A DNA stretch of 64,000 nucleotides from Candidatus Fermentibacterota bacterium. GTDB lineage: Bacteria > JAFGKV01. Made by a program: the position numbers and the translations under genes. Below the pieces are notes generated by a model. It had not been told where the DNA came from. It was given only the letters and a program-made list of their open reading frames with translations, and made no database searches. Below are positions 18,104 through 26,614 of this stretch, one piece after another. Location: positions 18,977 to 82,976 of the forward strand of contig JAFGKV010000147.1 in assembly GCA_016928395.1 (NCBI GenBank), given 5' to 3'. Each line of letters starts with the position of its first letter. Within the stretch, counting starts at the first letter, position 1.

Positions 18104-18865
18104 CTACTCCGCTATCTTCTGACGCGTCTCCGGTTGCTCTGGCTGCGCGGCAGTCGTCGCTGCCTCGGGCTGGACCAACCCCGCCTTCTTTCGATATTCC
18201 TCGAATAGCATGGCGCCTCGGGCTCTCCGGGTCTCCTGCTGTTGCTTCACGTTCGAGCCCATCTCCTTGGCGAGATCCAAGGTGGCCCTGATCTGCCCCT
18301 CTCCCGAAGCAGCGGACTGGCGAAGCCTCTGCATGGATTCGCCCATCTCACCCCCCATCATCCCTTGCAGCTCGCCCACGGAGCTCTTCATGAGGCTGGC
18401 CAGATTCTCCAGCGATCGTCCCACCGCAACCCTGGCTTTCACGTGCTCGAACTCCATCTGAAACTTCTGTACCTCGCGGATGCTCTGGGCGATGATCTGT
18501 GTGTTCTGTTTGTACAAATCCTCGAGATTCTGACGCTGGGCTTCGTTCTCGCGGATCTCCTCCTCGAGATTGGCCAGCGTCTCGGCGTAATGGGCTCCGT
18601 TTTCGACGTCGTTGACGTTGGCGGCCGCCGCAAGCAGGCCCTGCAGCTCCTGACGCTGCCGTTCCTGCCGCTTCACCTGGTCTTTGAGCAAGGCAACCTG
18701 CCCGGCGAGTTGCCCGTTGGCATAGTGGGCCTTGTCGGCCTTGGTGCGAGCGTCGCGAATGCCGCGTTCGATCACCGCCTGGTTGATGGCATCGGTCTCT
18801 GTTGCCTTGTCAGCCATCAGGCCCAGGAAGATGAACACGCGTTTGATGGCGCGAAACAGACCCAT
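18104..18865 (-). CDS. PspA/IM30 (ESCRT-III-like) membrane-stress protein
   Basis: 253 residues. The N-terminus MGLFRAIKRVFIFLG is an amphipathic helix of the kind PspA uses to bind stressed membranes, and the body (about 25-200) is a long, alanine/glutamine/arginine-rich coiled coil typical of the PspA/IM30/Vipp1 family. A disordered proline/glutamine-rich tail ends the protein. PspA and Vipp1 are established bacterial relatives of ESCRT-III that assemble into membrane-remodelling rods and rings. It lies 10 bp after the vWA gene and 36 bp before the binding-protein gene. No pspF, pspB or pspC gene is nearby, so this is not the enterobacterial psp operon. Confidence 0.87.
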   Translation of the reverse strand: MGLFRAIKRVFIFLGLMADKATETDAINQAVIERGIRDARTKADKAHYANGQLAGQVALLKDQVKRQERQRQELQGLLAAAANVNDVENGAHYAETLANLEEEIRENEAQRQNLEDLYKQNTQIIAQSIREVQKFQMEFEHVKARVAVGRSLENLASLMKSSVGELQGMMGGEMGESMQRLRQSAASGEGQIRATLDLAKEMGSNVKQQQETRRARGAMLFEEYRKKAGLVQPEAATTAAQPEQPETRQKIAE

Positions 18866-18875
18866 GGTCTCCTCC

Positions 18876-19619
18876 TTACTGGGTGTGGAATGAATCGGGC
18901 TGCGCCGGCTCCTCTGATTCCAGCAGGATCTTCTGCTCCATTATGAAAGAAAGCTGATCACTGAGCTGGATTTCGTCGGCCGCAGCAACCACCGTCACAT
19001 CATGTTGCCGGAGCTCATCAAAGAGGGCCGCGGCGATGTCAAACGCAATAAAATGAACACCGATGGCGGTAGCCAGCGCTTCGGCCCGCGATTGAATCTG
19101 TGGAATCACGGCCTTGGGATCGGGACCTGTCGTGTTCATCCCATCGGTGATGACCAGAATGTGATTCCGGGACAAGGGCGAGGCGAGCACCTGTTGCGCC
19201 GCCATCTCCAGGGATCTGCCCAAGGGCGTCGAACCGCGGGGCGTGACCCCGGCGTGGAGCCAGCTCCTCAGGGCAGCCGCGTCGAATGGGCCGAAGGGAA
19301 CGGCCTCGGCGGCCCCTCCCGATCGAAACACCACGAGACCGGACCGAACCTGCCGGGGATGGGACGAGCCGGGCCGCGCGTACTCCTCCACGCGGGCCAC
19401 CACAGAGGCCAAGGCCCTGGCTCCGATGACGTGCTTCGGGCTGCGTCCCCCTGCGGCGTCGAGCACGGCATCGTCCATGCTGCCGGAGGTGTCGAACACA
19501 ACGACAAGGTCCAAACCCTCATCGCTCTGGGGAGGATAAGAATCACCGCATGCCAGTATGACCGAGAGGCCAAGGGTCAAGGGAAGAAGAGCTCTCACGG
19601 GTAGGCGGTTCATACTCAC
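18876..19619 (-). CDS. vWA-domain lipoprotein heading the PspA/ABC operon
   Basis: About 247 residues. An N-terminal signal sequence ends in the lipobox ILAC (cysteine near residue 24), followed by Gly, so it is a predicted lipoprotein; the lack of Asp at +2 allows outer-membrane sorting if Lol rules apply. The rest is one von Willebrand A domain with a complete metal-ion site: DTSGSM (DxSxS), the threonine in GSTPLG and the aspartate in VITDGMN. Such domains bind protein partners through a divalent metal. Several starts are possible; the GTG at 19619 has AAGGAG seven bases upstream, and ATG 19613 is the alternative. It is the first gene of the operon. Confidence 0.85.
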   Translation of the reverse strand: MSMNRLPVRALLPLTLGLSVILACGDSYPPQSDEGLDLVVVFDTSGSMDDAVLDAAGGRSPKHVIGARALASVVARVEEYARPGSSHPRQVRSGLVVFRSGGAAEAVPFGPFDAAALRSWLHAGVTPRGSTPLGRSLEMAAQQVLASPLSRNHILVITDGMNTTGPDPKAVIPQIQSRAEALATAIGVHFIAFDIAAALFDELRQHDVTVVAAADEIQLSDQLSFIMEQKILLESEEPAQPDSFHTQ

Positions 19620-20184
19620 GACCACGCTCCTTGCGGCACGTCCCTTTGGGGAAGGGCCGCCACACCTTTCCGTACTTCTGCGCGTAGCGTCCGGTGCGCG
19701 CCCAGCGGCTCATCGGCCGCCGACACGCATGGGCTCAACATCTAGAACAAGCTATCGGCAGCGGATGACAGGGTCAAGCCAGCCGTCGCTGCCGCACGGG
19801 TCATGGTACCTTCCATTCCGCCGCGGTATTCACAGGGGCACTTCCGTGGCGGATACACTCGGAGCGAACACCGCCACCACGGGCCGCACTCGCCTCAATC
19901 GCCTGGCGTACTTCGTCGCCATCACATCGCCAGACTTTGATACGCGATGGTGCAGTTCGGGGCCGTTGGGTCACATCACGATCTTGCGCGGGCTTCATCA
20001 ACAGCCTCCTTGGTCCGAAGCTCGCGGGCTCTTGCTTGGCGATATGCGACCCCGCTACATTGTGATGGTCTCAAGATGCTCCGGCGCGACTGCGTACGGG
20101 TGTGCATCTTCGCGTTCCCGCCTTGCCGGCCGTGAAATGGGGATGCCTCTCTTGGGCGCCGACGGCCGAGGAAGAGGATACCTC
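19620..20184. other. Long divergent intergenic region
   Basis: About 565 bp between the vWA operon start and the glycosyltransferase start, transcribed outward on both sides, so promoters for both units should lie here. A reading frame continuous with the glycosyltransferase is open through most of it, but its residues are low in hydrophobic core patterns, rich in R/G/S/T and contain no recognisable domain; I treat it as non-coding. I could not identify convincing -35/-10 pairs or repeats. Confidence 0.55.
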
Positions 20185-21315
20185 ATGAGAATTGTTGCGG
20201 TCAGCACTGCGTATCCGATGCGGGGCGGCATGGCGCACTACATGGCTCTTCTCTACCGAACCTTGGTGCAGCGCGGGCATGAGGTGCGCGTCATTTCCTT
20301 TTCTCGCCAGTATCCGGGGCTGTTGTTCCCCGGGAAGACTCAGACGGATCTCAGCAGAGACGTGGAGGCTATCCCAAGCGAGGCCGTCCTTGATTCCATC
20401 AATCCATTCAGCTGGCTCCGGTCCGCATCCAGGGCGCGTTCCTTTTCGCCGGATGTTCTCCTTCTTAACTACTGGATGCCGTTCTTCATGCCGGCATACG
20501 CGACGGTTGCGTGTCTCGTTCGGTTGTTCTCGCGGACCAGGGTCATCTTCCTCTGTCACAACATTGTGCCCCACGAACGGCGCCTGGGAGATCGTCTGTT
20601 CACGCGGGTAGGCCTGCGGACCGCCCATGGTTTCGTGGTGCAAACGGAGGCCGTAAGGGATGATCTCCTTCGCGCCAGAGCCGATGCAAAGTACAGGCTC
20701 GTATCACTCCCGGCCTTTGACTTGTTCAAGACCTCGCTTTCTCGAGGGGAGGCCAGGGAGCGGCTCGGGTTGGATCCCAAGGACCGTGTCGTACTGTTTT
20801 TTGGCTATGTCCGCCGGTACAAGGGGCTGGGAGTGCTGCTTCAGGCGATGCGAACCGTTCGAGAATCCATGGCGGTGAAACTGGTCGTGGCCGGCGAGTT
20901 CTACGAGGACGTGGTCTCCACCGAGCGGAGCATCCAGGAACTGGGGATCGCCAAGGACGTGCTCATGTTCGACGAGTATATTCCCAATGAGGATGTCGGA
21001 ACCTATTTCGCCGCGGCCGATGTAGTGACGCTGCCGTATCTCTCGGCGACCCAGAGCGGGATACTGCAGATCTCTTACAACTTCGATACGCCAGTCATCG
21101 TCTCGGATGTAGGCGGGCTGGCTGAATCGGTGATCGAGGGAAAGACCGGGTTCGTCGTTCCCCCCGGTGATGGGGCGGCCTTGGCCCAGGCCATTATCCG
21201 GTTCTTTCAACGCTCACCCACCGAGGATTTCGCGGCTCGCGTGCGGGAGTACAAGACGCAGTTTTCGTGGGATCGCATGGCCGAGGCCGTGGAAAGCCTT
21301 GCGGCCGACCTGTGA
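20185..21315 (+). CDS. GT-B glycosyltransferase, family 4 type
   Basis: 376 residues. It has the two-Rossmann GT-B organisation: an N-terminal acceptor half starting MRIVAVSTAYPMRGGMAHY and a C-terminal nucleotide-sugar half with FFGYVRRYKGLGVLLQA, DEYIPNEDVGTYFAAADVVTLPY and GLAESVIEGKTGFVVPPGD. The C-terminal part is typical of GT4 enzymes that use UDP- or GDP-sugars. I choose the ATG at 20185 with AGAGG eight bases upstream; the frame is open further 5' but that part looks non-coding. The stop overlaps the start of the next gene (TGATG), so the two are translationally coupled, suggesting a role with a cell-surface product. The sugar and acceptor are unknown. Confidence 0.9.
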   Translation: MRIVAVSTAYPMRGGMAHYMALLYRTLVQRGHEVRVISFSRQYPGLLFPGKTQTDLSRDVEAIPSEAVLDSINPFSWLRSASRARSFSPDVLLLNYWMPFFMPAYATVACLVRLFSRTRVIFLCHNIVPHERRLGDRLFTRVGLRTAHGFVVQTEAVRDDLLRARADAKYRLVSLPAFDLFKTSLSRGEARERLGLDPKDRVVLFFGYVRRYKGLGVLLQAMRTVRESMAVKLVVAGEFYEDVVSTERSIQELGIAKDVLMFDEYIPNEDVGTYFAAADVVTLPYLSATQSGILQISYNFDTPVIVSDVGGLAESVIEGKTGFVVPPGDGAALAQAIIRFFQRSPTEDFAARVREYKTQFSWDRMAEAVESLAADL

Positions 21316-24300
21316 TGAGGAGAGCGGTACAGGCCCGACGATCCGGCCTCCGGCACCCCACTACACTCGTTTTCTGGGCGGCAAGCCTCTTGTCTTTCTG
21401 TTCAACCTACGCCACGGTGCGCGGCCCGGTCCAATGGGCGGTAGAGGATCAGGGCATTGTGTACGCCATCCATGATCGTGGTCTCTATCGCATCGATCCC
21501 GATAACCGCACGGTCGGCCAGATACCTCTTCCGCCCGAGATTGCTGGCAGTGTGCTGCTCGAGCTGGGGATGTCCGACGGGCTCCTCTGGGTCGCGACCG
21601 ACAGTGTCATCGCCAATGCCGACGCTCGATACTATGACTGGGTGGTGTACGGATCCGCGGAAGGTTCTTCTCTGCCGGGATACGCCGGCATGGCGTTCGA
21701 GGGAGGATCCGTCTGGGTGGCGGGTATGCGGTCACTGGGCAGATTCGACCCGTACGCCGAAGAGTGGACTCGGTTTTCCGTGCCCGTGGACAGCCTGACC
21801 GACATTGCCTCGTTCAACCGTCAGATATGGCTCTCCGCGGGTGGTGGCGTTGTGCGTTTTGATCCGGAGTATGAGAAGATCCGCCTGTATCGATGTGGCG
21901 AAGAACTACCGATCCCAGACGTGTCCTGGTTGCACCGGGTCGGTGACGAGCTATGGGCGATGGGGCCGGCGGGAGCCGCCCGGTATGTGCCTGTTACCGA
22001 ATCGTGGCAGGCCGTTGCGTGCCATCTGGCGCCGTCACAACTTCTGATTCAGGGTTCTCTGGTGTGGTTGATCGGCGGCGGGGGTGTCAGCGTGTACGAC
22101 TTGGAGAGCCGATCATGTCGCCAACCGATGTGGATGAACCGCGTGCAGGGGCGGATTAACGATGGCACTGTCCACGAAGGCAACGTGTATCTGGTCACGG
22201 ATCAGGCGGTGGTGGTCTACGTTCCGTCGGGGAATCCCGTGGAACTCAAGGGTGATCTTCGGTTTCCCGGCGAAGTAGATGGGCTGATCAGCCTGCCCCG
22301 GCGTGTGACAAGCACGGGCACCCGCCTGGTCGCACAAGGAGACGATGCCTTCGCGGCGTTTCTCTCCTCGGAGAGCCAGTGGTGGGTGAGCCCCCCGCCC
22401 AGCGGCCACCGGCGCGGCTCGGACGCGCTGATCCGGCTGGGAGATGGTCTCGAGCTGGGAATGATGACTCCTCCCGTCGTGATTTCCGGATCCTACACCT
22501 ACCTCTTTCAGTGCACACGGGAGGCAGGGACCTGGGATATCTCCGACCGTCACCGGGTGCGTCTCTCCGGTCGAAGAGATGCCGCCTCGGCCTTTTATGA
22601 CAACACGGATCAGTTCTTGGGCGATCGGTACGGCATGCAGTGGAAGGGCCCACAAGATGGTTTCTTACGGGAAGTAGGCGCCGGATGGGGAAACGCTGAC
22701 GCCGAGCTGATGGACCTGCCAGGGCGTCCGGGGTATTGCGGCGGCCGAGTGTGGGTGGGGCGCGGTGAACGGAGTCCACAGCGGGGCCGGCGTCTCCTCC
22801 AGGGGAGGGCATGGGCAGGCCAGCGGACCACTGCCCACACGGAGGAGTATTTCGAGGGCGGATCGGCGTCATACCGGCTGACTCACGGGCGGATCGTGAT
22901 CGGCACGGCGAAAGTCTATTTGGACGATCAGCCAGTGGATGAAGGCTCATTTACCCTCGACCATACGAGCGGGAGCTTCTTCCTTTCCTTCGCAGAGCGG
23001 GATCTTGTCACCCAGGACTCCACGATCCGCGTGTCCTATGACTATTGGCTACCGGACGACGCGGAGAAGACGACCCTGGCCAGCCCTCAGCTGGTGGTGA
23101 ACCACGGGGACCTCTGGACTATGTCGGTGGGGTCGTTTCACGAGCGGGACGATGGCGTGACGCGATCCCTGCTGTCGGGCGCCCTTCGTTTCCGGTCGAC
23201 TCCCGACGCACCCCGGTCTACGTGGGCGGAGGCGGAGCTTCTGGCCGATTCGAAGAGCGGCACAGTTGGATCCCGCGGGTTGCTCTCGGTGGCGGGCGAT
23301 CGAGTGCAGGCACAGCTGAGCGGGATGTCACTTCCGGAGACCATCGAGACCGATGGTCGCACCCTGACCGAGTATGGGGTACTGGAACGGGAAGTGGCGA
23401 CCTCGGGACGCGCGGAGCCGTGGAACGAGCTTCCCGTGTCGTGGCGGGCAGCGTGGCGCCGGGCTGGAGAGCATGAGGGTGTCGAAGGTGGCGGTCGCAT
23501 CGTCTGGGCCCAGCGAGGGATGCCCACGTTCAGTGCAGATGTCGCCTCCCGCCGATGGGAGGCAGATACGCTGTGCACCACGTGGCGGAAGATGGAACTC
23601 GGTGTCGACTACGAGCCCAGTTCTCTCCCGGGTTTCGAGAAGGCCCGGGGGCAGGTGTTGGTACGACAGTCCACCGACCGTGAGGGAGATAGATCCACGA
23701 GGTTCAGGAGCGGGCTGTCCCGAGTTCACCTGAGGCCGGCCGGGATCCTCGACCTCTCGCTGTTGGCGTGGGGGCGTCGAAGCGACGATACCACGCCGGG
23801 TAGCGCTGCCCGGCTCACGGGGCGAACCTTCGGGCTTCTGACGGCCACCTCCACCCCCGCTCCCGGCGTCAGCGTCTATGCCAGGGGCGAGGCCGACATC
23901 GCTTCGTCGGACTATCGTGCCACCACCAAGGATGTCGCTCTGGCTAGGAGCATGCTGGCTTCAGCCACCATACGGCCGGGGCGGGCCCCTGTGGAACTGG
24001 AGGGAAGCTACTCCCGCACTCTTTCCGATGACCTCGACGACGTCGATCGTGGCCATGGCCTGGCAGGAGTGTTGGGCGATGTGGGAGATTCCTGCAGCGT
24101 TGGGCAGCAGCGCGGCACGACCCTCGCGGGCGGACCGCTTCTGTTTCTTCCGTCGCAGAGCACCGTGCGGTTTCGGGCGGTGCGGGTGGAGAGAACGGCT
24201 TCTGACTCAGGAGATGCATTCTCGTCAACACGCCAAGAAACCTACCAGGTGACTCTTGACATGCGGCCGCTCTCTGCCAGCCGGTGGTTTCTAGAGGGTA

Positions 24301-24689
24301 TCGGTGTGACGACTCACGGCAGCGGAGGTGAGAGCGACACGTGGACCATTTACGCCCGGTGGGAGCGGAGGTGGATTCCCTCTTTTCTCTCCCGCATTGC
24401 GTTCAACGGCACCGTGACCCAAGGCACCTCGGAAACGTGGTCTTGGTCTCCGAGCCTGTACGTCCAGGTGGAGCCTTCGACAGGATTGGAGGTGCGAGGC
24501 GACCTCGCTGCGGGCAGGCGTCGGGCCGCTGTCGAGGAATCGTTTCTACGAGGATCCTGCCGAGTCGAAGTTCGGTTTCTCAGGGCGTTTCTGGTCCGTG
24601 CAGAAGTGAGACCCGAGATTGCCTTCCCCTCGTCCGGTGGCTCTAGATCTGGCATGACCATCAACCTGAGAGCCGGCGCGACACTCTGA
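21315..24689 (+). CDS. Exported beta-propeller plus putative outer-membrane beta-barrel protein
   Basis: About 1,124 residues. An N-terminal signal-like segment (TTLVFWAASLLSFCS) is followed by roughly 350 residues of propeller-like blades (repeats such as GRFDPYAEEWTRFS and VVRFDPEYEKIRLY, each with a sugar-propeller style R-F/I-D-P). Around residue 510-590 lies a beta-sandwich with GTAKVYLDDQPVDEGSFTLD and VSYDYW, like the repeat found in large secreted proteins of FCB-type bacteria (SprA-like, my inference). The last 500 residues alternate polar and hydrophobic residues and end RAGATL, consistent with a barrel. No enzyme motif is visible. It overlaps the glycosyltransferase stop by one base. 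Family name not recognised. Confidence 0.75.
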   Translation: MRRAVQARRSGLRHPTTLVFWAASLLSFCSTYATVRGPVQWAVEDQGIVYAIHDRGLYRIDPDNRTVGQIPLPPEIAGSVLLELGMSDGLLWVATDSVIANADARYYDWVVYGSAEGSSLPGYAGMAFEGGSVWVAGMRSLGRFDPYAEEWTRFSVPVDSLTDIASFNRQIWLSAGGGVVRFDPEYEKIRLYRCGEELPIPDVSWLHRVGDELWAMGPAGAARYVPVTESWQAVACHLAPSQLLIQGSLVWLIGGGGVSVYDLESRSCRQPMWMNRVQGRINDGTVHEGNVYLVTDQAVVVYVPSGNPVELKGDLRFPGEVDGLISLPRRVTSTGTRLVAQGDDAFAAFLSSESQWWVSPPPSGHRRGSDALIRLGDGLELGMMTPPVVISGSYTYLFQCTREAGTWDISDRHRVRLSGRRDAASAFYDNTDQFLGDRYGMQWKGPQDGFLREVGAGWGNADAELMDLPGRPGYCGGRVWVGRGERSPQRGRRLLQGRAWAGQRTTAHTEEYFEGGSASYRLTHGRIVIGTAKVYLDDQPVDEGSFTLDHTSGSFFLSFAERDLVTQDSTIRVSYDYWLPDDAEKTTLASPQLVVNHGDLWTMSVGSFHERDDGVTRSLLSGALRFRSTPDAPRSTWAEAELLADSKSGTVGSRGLLSVAGDRVQAQLSGMSLPETIETDGRTLTEYGVLEREVATSGRAEPWNELPVSWRAAWRRAGEHEGVEGGGRIVWAQRGMPTFSADVASRRWEADTLCTTWRKMELGVDYEPSSLPGFEKARGQVLVRQSTDREGDRSTRFRSGLSRVHLRPAGILDLSLLAWGRRSDDTTPGSAARLTGRTFGLLTATSTPAPGVSVYARGEADIASSDYRATTKDVALARSMLASATIRPGRAPVELEGSYSRTLSDDLDDVDRGHGLAGVLGDVGDSCSVGQQRGTTLAGGPLLFLPSQSTVRFRAVRVERTASDSGDAFSSTRQETYQVTLDMRPLSASRWFLEGIGVTTHGSGGESDTWTIYARWERRWIPSFLSRIAFNGTVTQGTSETWSWSPSLYVQVEPSTGLEVRGDLAAGRRRAAVEESFLRGSCRVEVRFLRAFLVRAEVRPEIAFPSSGGSRSGMTINLRAGATL

Positions 24690-25047
24690 CCTTGCGCATC
24701 GCCGAAAGGAGCGTCCACCCTGCCTTCAGTCGTGGCGAACTGACTCGAATCGGGCGCAGCAGTGGCAGAGAGGCCAGAGATCCTTGTACTCTGCCGTATC
24801 CTCGGAAGACGTTCAGGCCCGATTCCTAAACGACAGGTGCGCGTCGATCCCGCTGCAATTTAACGCGGTATACCTGAGAGCCTGCGACGCCCTCCCGACT
24901 ACGAGAACAGGCGCAACGAAGGACGACACGGGGCAATCCAGGCGTGTCGTATGGCAAGGCTGACTGAGGTCACGCCTGCCAAGACGGTGAGTGTCTTGAC
25001 AGGCGCCGGGATTTGACTGACATTCGTGTGCACTTCGCAATGCACAT
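24690..25047. other. Intergenic region carrying the tRNA-Pro promoter
   Basis: About 358 bp between the end of the barrel protein and tRNA-Pro. No gene is supported. The only element I can support is the sigma-70 style promoter at 24996-25024. A minus-strand open frame crosses this region and the tRNA; it is the usual antisense tRNA artefact. Confidence 0.6.
24996..25024 (+). promoter_or_regulatory. Sigma-70 type promoter for tRNA-Pro(GGG)
   Basis: A perfect -35 hexamer TTGACA (24996-25001) is followed by 17 bases and a -10-like GACATT (25019-25024). Transcription would start near 25031, about 17 bases before the mature 5' end of the tRNA. The -10 is weak but the spacing is ideal. Confidence 0.55.
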
Positions 25048-25124
25048 CGGGGCGTAGCGCAGCCCGGTAGCGCACTGGCATGGGGGGCCAGTGGTCGCTG
25101 GTTCAAATCCAGTCGCCCCGACCA
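25048..25124 (+). tRNA. tRNA-Pro (anticodon GGG)
   Basis: Complete cloverleaf. The acceptor CGGGGCG pairs with CGCCCCG (25114-25120), then discriminator A and an encoded CCA. The anticodon stem CTGGC/GCCAG encloses the 7-base loop ATGGGGG, giving anticodon GGG. The T-loop GTTCAAATC is canonical. The first 28 bases are identical to those of the second tRNA-Pro at 27240. Confidence 0.95.
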
Positions 25125-25125
25125 A

Positions 25126-25148
25126 GGGCCGGCCGTTGTGGCCGGCCC
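25126..25148 (+). terminator. Strong GC hairpin directly after tRNA-Pro (no T-run)
   Basis: GGGCCGGCC (25126-25134), loop GTTGT and GGCCGGCCC (25140-25148) form a perfect 9-bp stem one base after the CCA end of the tRNA. The following bases are ACTTCG, so the U-tract of an intrinsic terminator is missing. It could pause polymerase, guide tRNA 3' processing or partly insulate surE. Confidence 0.45.
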
Positions 25149-25190
25149 ACTTCGTATGAACGCGGCACAGCCACGGTGATGAAGGATCCT

Positions 25191-25937
25191 ATGCTCATCC
25201 TGCTCACAAATGATGACGGCGTCTCAGCGGATGGGCTTGCGGCTCTGCGCCAACGGCTTCGGGCCCACGCCGAGGTTGTGGTCTGCGCGCCCGAGCAGAA
25301 CTGCAGCGCCACTGGTCACAAGCTGACCATTGATCGTCCGATCCGGTACAAAGAGGTTGAGTCAGGTGTGTACGCCGTGGATGGCACGCCTGTGGACTGC
25401 ATTGTCGTTGCCCTCCACTGTATCCTTGACCGCGTGCCCGATGTCGTGCTTTCCGGCATCAATCATGGGCCGAACATGGGGCAGGACGTATTCTATTCTG
25501 GGACTGTTGCGGCGGCCTTGGAGGCGAGCATGAATGGCATTCCGTCGGCCGCGCTCTCCCTGGCATCCCAGGTGAATGGATTCGCAAGAGCGGCTGATGT
25601 GGGGCTCTGGCTCATGCGCCTTCTTCGTGATGGGCACGTTCCCGCGGGGATTGTGCTCAACGTGAATGTTCCGAAAGAGCCCGTGGGTATCCGCGCCACG
25701 CGGTTGGGAAGTCGCCGGTACCGGGACTTTGTCTCTCGGTTCGAGGGCCCCAATGGCCGGCGCGCATGCTGGATCGGGGGCGGCACACCGGAGTGGGAGA
25801 CGGATGATGCATCGGATCAGGCGGCCATCAGGGAAGAGCTGGTATCTGTGACGCCGTTGGGTGGGGACCTGACTCGTGAGGATATGCTGCCTTCCCTCCA
25901 GGTGCAGGGGCATCTGGATTGGGTAGGCCAACTGTGA
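25191..25937 (+). CDS. surE: 5'/3'-nucleotidase SurE
   Basis: Metal-dependent nucleoside monophosphate phosphatase, 248 residues, normal length. The N-terminal LLTNDDGVSADG contains the Asp-Asp metal site; NCSATGHK-like (QNCSATGHKLT), GTPVDC and SGINHGPNMG with YSGTV are the other family blocks. The start ATG at 25191 follows AAGGA at ideal spacing; the upstream in-frame ATG at 25179 is less likely. The stop overlaps the GTG of pcm, the common surE-pcm arrangement linked to stationary-phase and repair functions. Confidence 0.95.
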   Translation: MLILLTNDDGVSADGLAALRQRLRAHAEVVVCAPEQNCSATGHKLTIDRPIRYKEVESGVYAVDGTPVDCIVVALHCILDRVPDVVLSGINHGPNMGQDVFYSGTVAAALEASMNGIPSAALSLASQVNGFARAADVGLWLMRLLRDGHVPAGIVLNVNVPKEPVGIRATRLGSRRYRDFVSRFEGPNGRRACWIGGGTPEWETDDASDQAAIREELVSVTPLGGDLTREDMLPSLQVQGHLDWVGQL

Positions 25938-26614
25938 GCGATGGTACCCGGGAAAGCCCCATGAGTCGGGACAGGATCCTGAAAGCCATGAGCCGCGTGC
26001 CGAGGGAGCGCTTTGTCTCGCCCACGCTGGAATCCCTGGCGTACGCTGACTATCCGCTTCCCATCGGCGGCGAGCAGACCATCAGTTCCTTTGAGACCGT
26101 TGTGCTCCTGTGCACTGCGCTGCTTCTGCGGGGCGGAGAGCGGGTGTTAGAGGTGGGAACAGGATCAGGCTACCAAGCCGCCGTCTTGGCGGAACTGGGG
26201 TGCAAAGTGTATAGCGTTGAGCGGGTTGCAGAGTTGTCCAGAGGAGCACGGAAGCTCTTGGATAGACTTGGGTATCTTCGCGTGCTCGTCCGGCTGGGGG
26301 ACGGCGCTGATGGGTGGCCCGAATACGCCCCCTTTGACCGTATCGTTGTGACGGCGGCATGCCCCGACGTGCCCCGGCCTCTGACAGAACAGCTTGCCCA
26401 CGGTGGCATACTGGTGCTGCCGGTGGGGGGCCGGAAGAGCCAGCGATTGGTGCGGATCACTCGGCGTATGAGCGGGCAGTTCATGCAAGCCGCATTGGAT
26501 CAGTGCAACTTCGTTCCTCTGCTGGGTAAGTGGGGTTGGGCTGAAGAGCCGCACTGCGCTCGAGTGCCTCGCCTCTCGGGAGGGGTGTTACCCGGAGGTG
26601 GTCCTTGGGGCTAG
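25934..26614 (+). CDS. pcm: Protein-L-isoaspartate O-methyltransferase
   Basis: SAM-dependent repair methyltransferase for isoaspartyl residues, about 226 residues. The SAM-binding motif I is VLEVGTGSGYQAA, preceded by the family loop GGEQTISSFETV, where many members have ..TISQP. Later motif DRIVVTAACPDVP is also diagnostic. Start is either the GTG at 25934, overlapping the surE stop, or ATG 25961 (MSRDRIL); neither site is decisive and I use the first. The end overlaps the start of the DedA gene. Confidence 0.92.
   Translation: MSDGTRESPMSRDRILKAMSRVPRERFVSPTLESLAYADYPLPIGGEQTISSFETVVLLCTALLLRGGERVLEVGTGSGYQAAVLAELGCKVYSVERVAELSRGARKLLDRLGYLRVLVRLGDGADGWPEYAPFDRIVVTAACPDVPRPLTEQLAHGGILVLPVGGRKSQRLVRITRRMSGQFMQAALDQCNFVPLLGKWGWAEEPHCARVPRLSGGVLPGGGPWG

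Noticed and set aside
11935..19619. Classical enterobacterial psp operon
   Set aside because: There is a PspA-like protein but no pspF, pspB or pspC, and the neighbours are an ABC importer and AAA+ genes.
19558..20184. N-terminal extension of the glycosyltransferase of about 209 residues
   Set aside because: The added residues have no domain pattern, and the GT4 fold begins cleanly at ATG 20185 with a ribosome-binding site.
24813..25106. Minus-strand open frame overlapping tRNA-Pro(GGG)
   Set aside because: Its ALPGCATPR-type residues are the translated antisense of a tRNA, a common false gene; the tRNA cloverleaf is complete.
25126..25148. Calling the hairpin a full intrinsic terminator
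   Set aside because: The stem is strong but it is followed by ACTTCG rather than a T-run, so it is kept as a low-confidence structure only.
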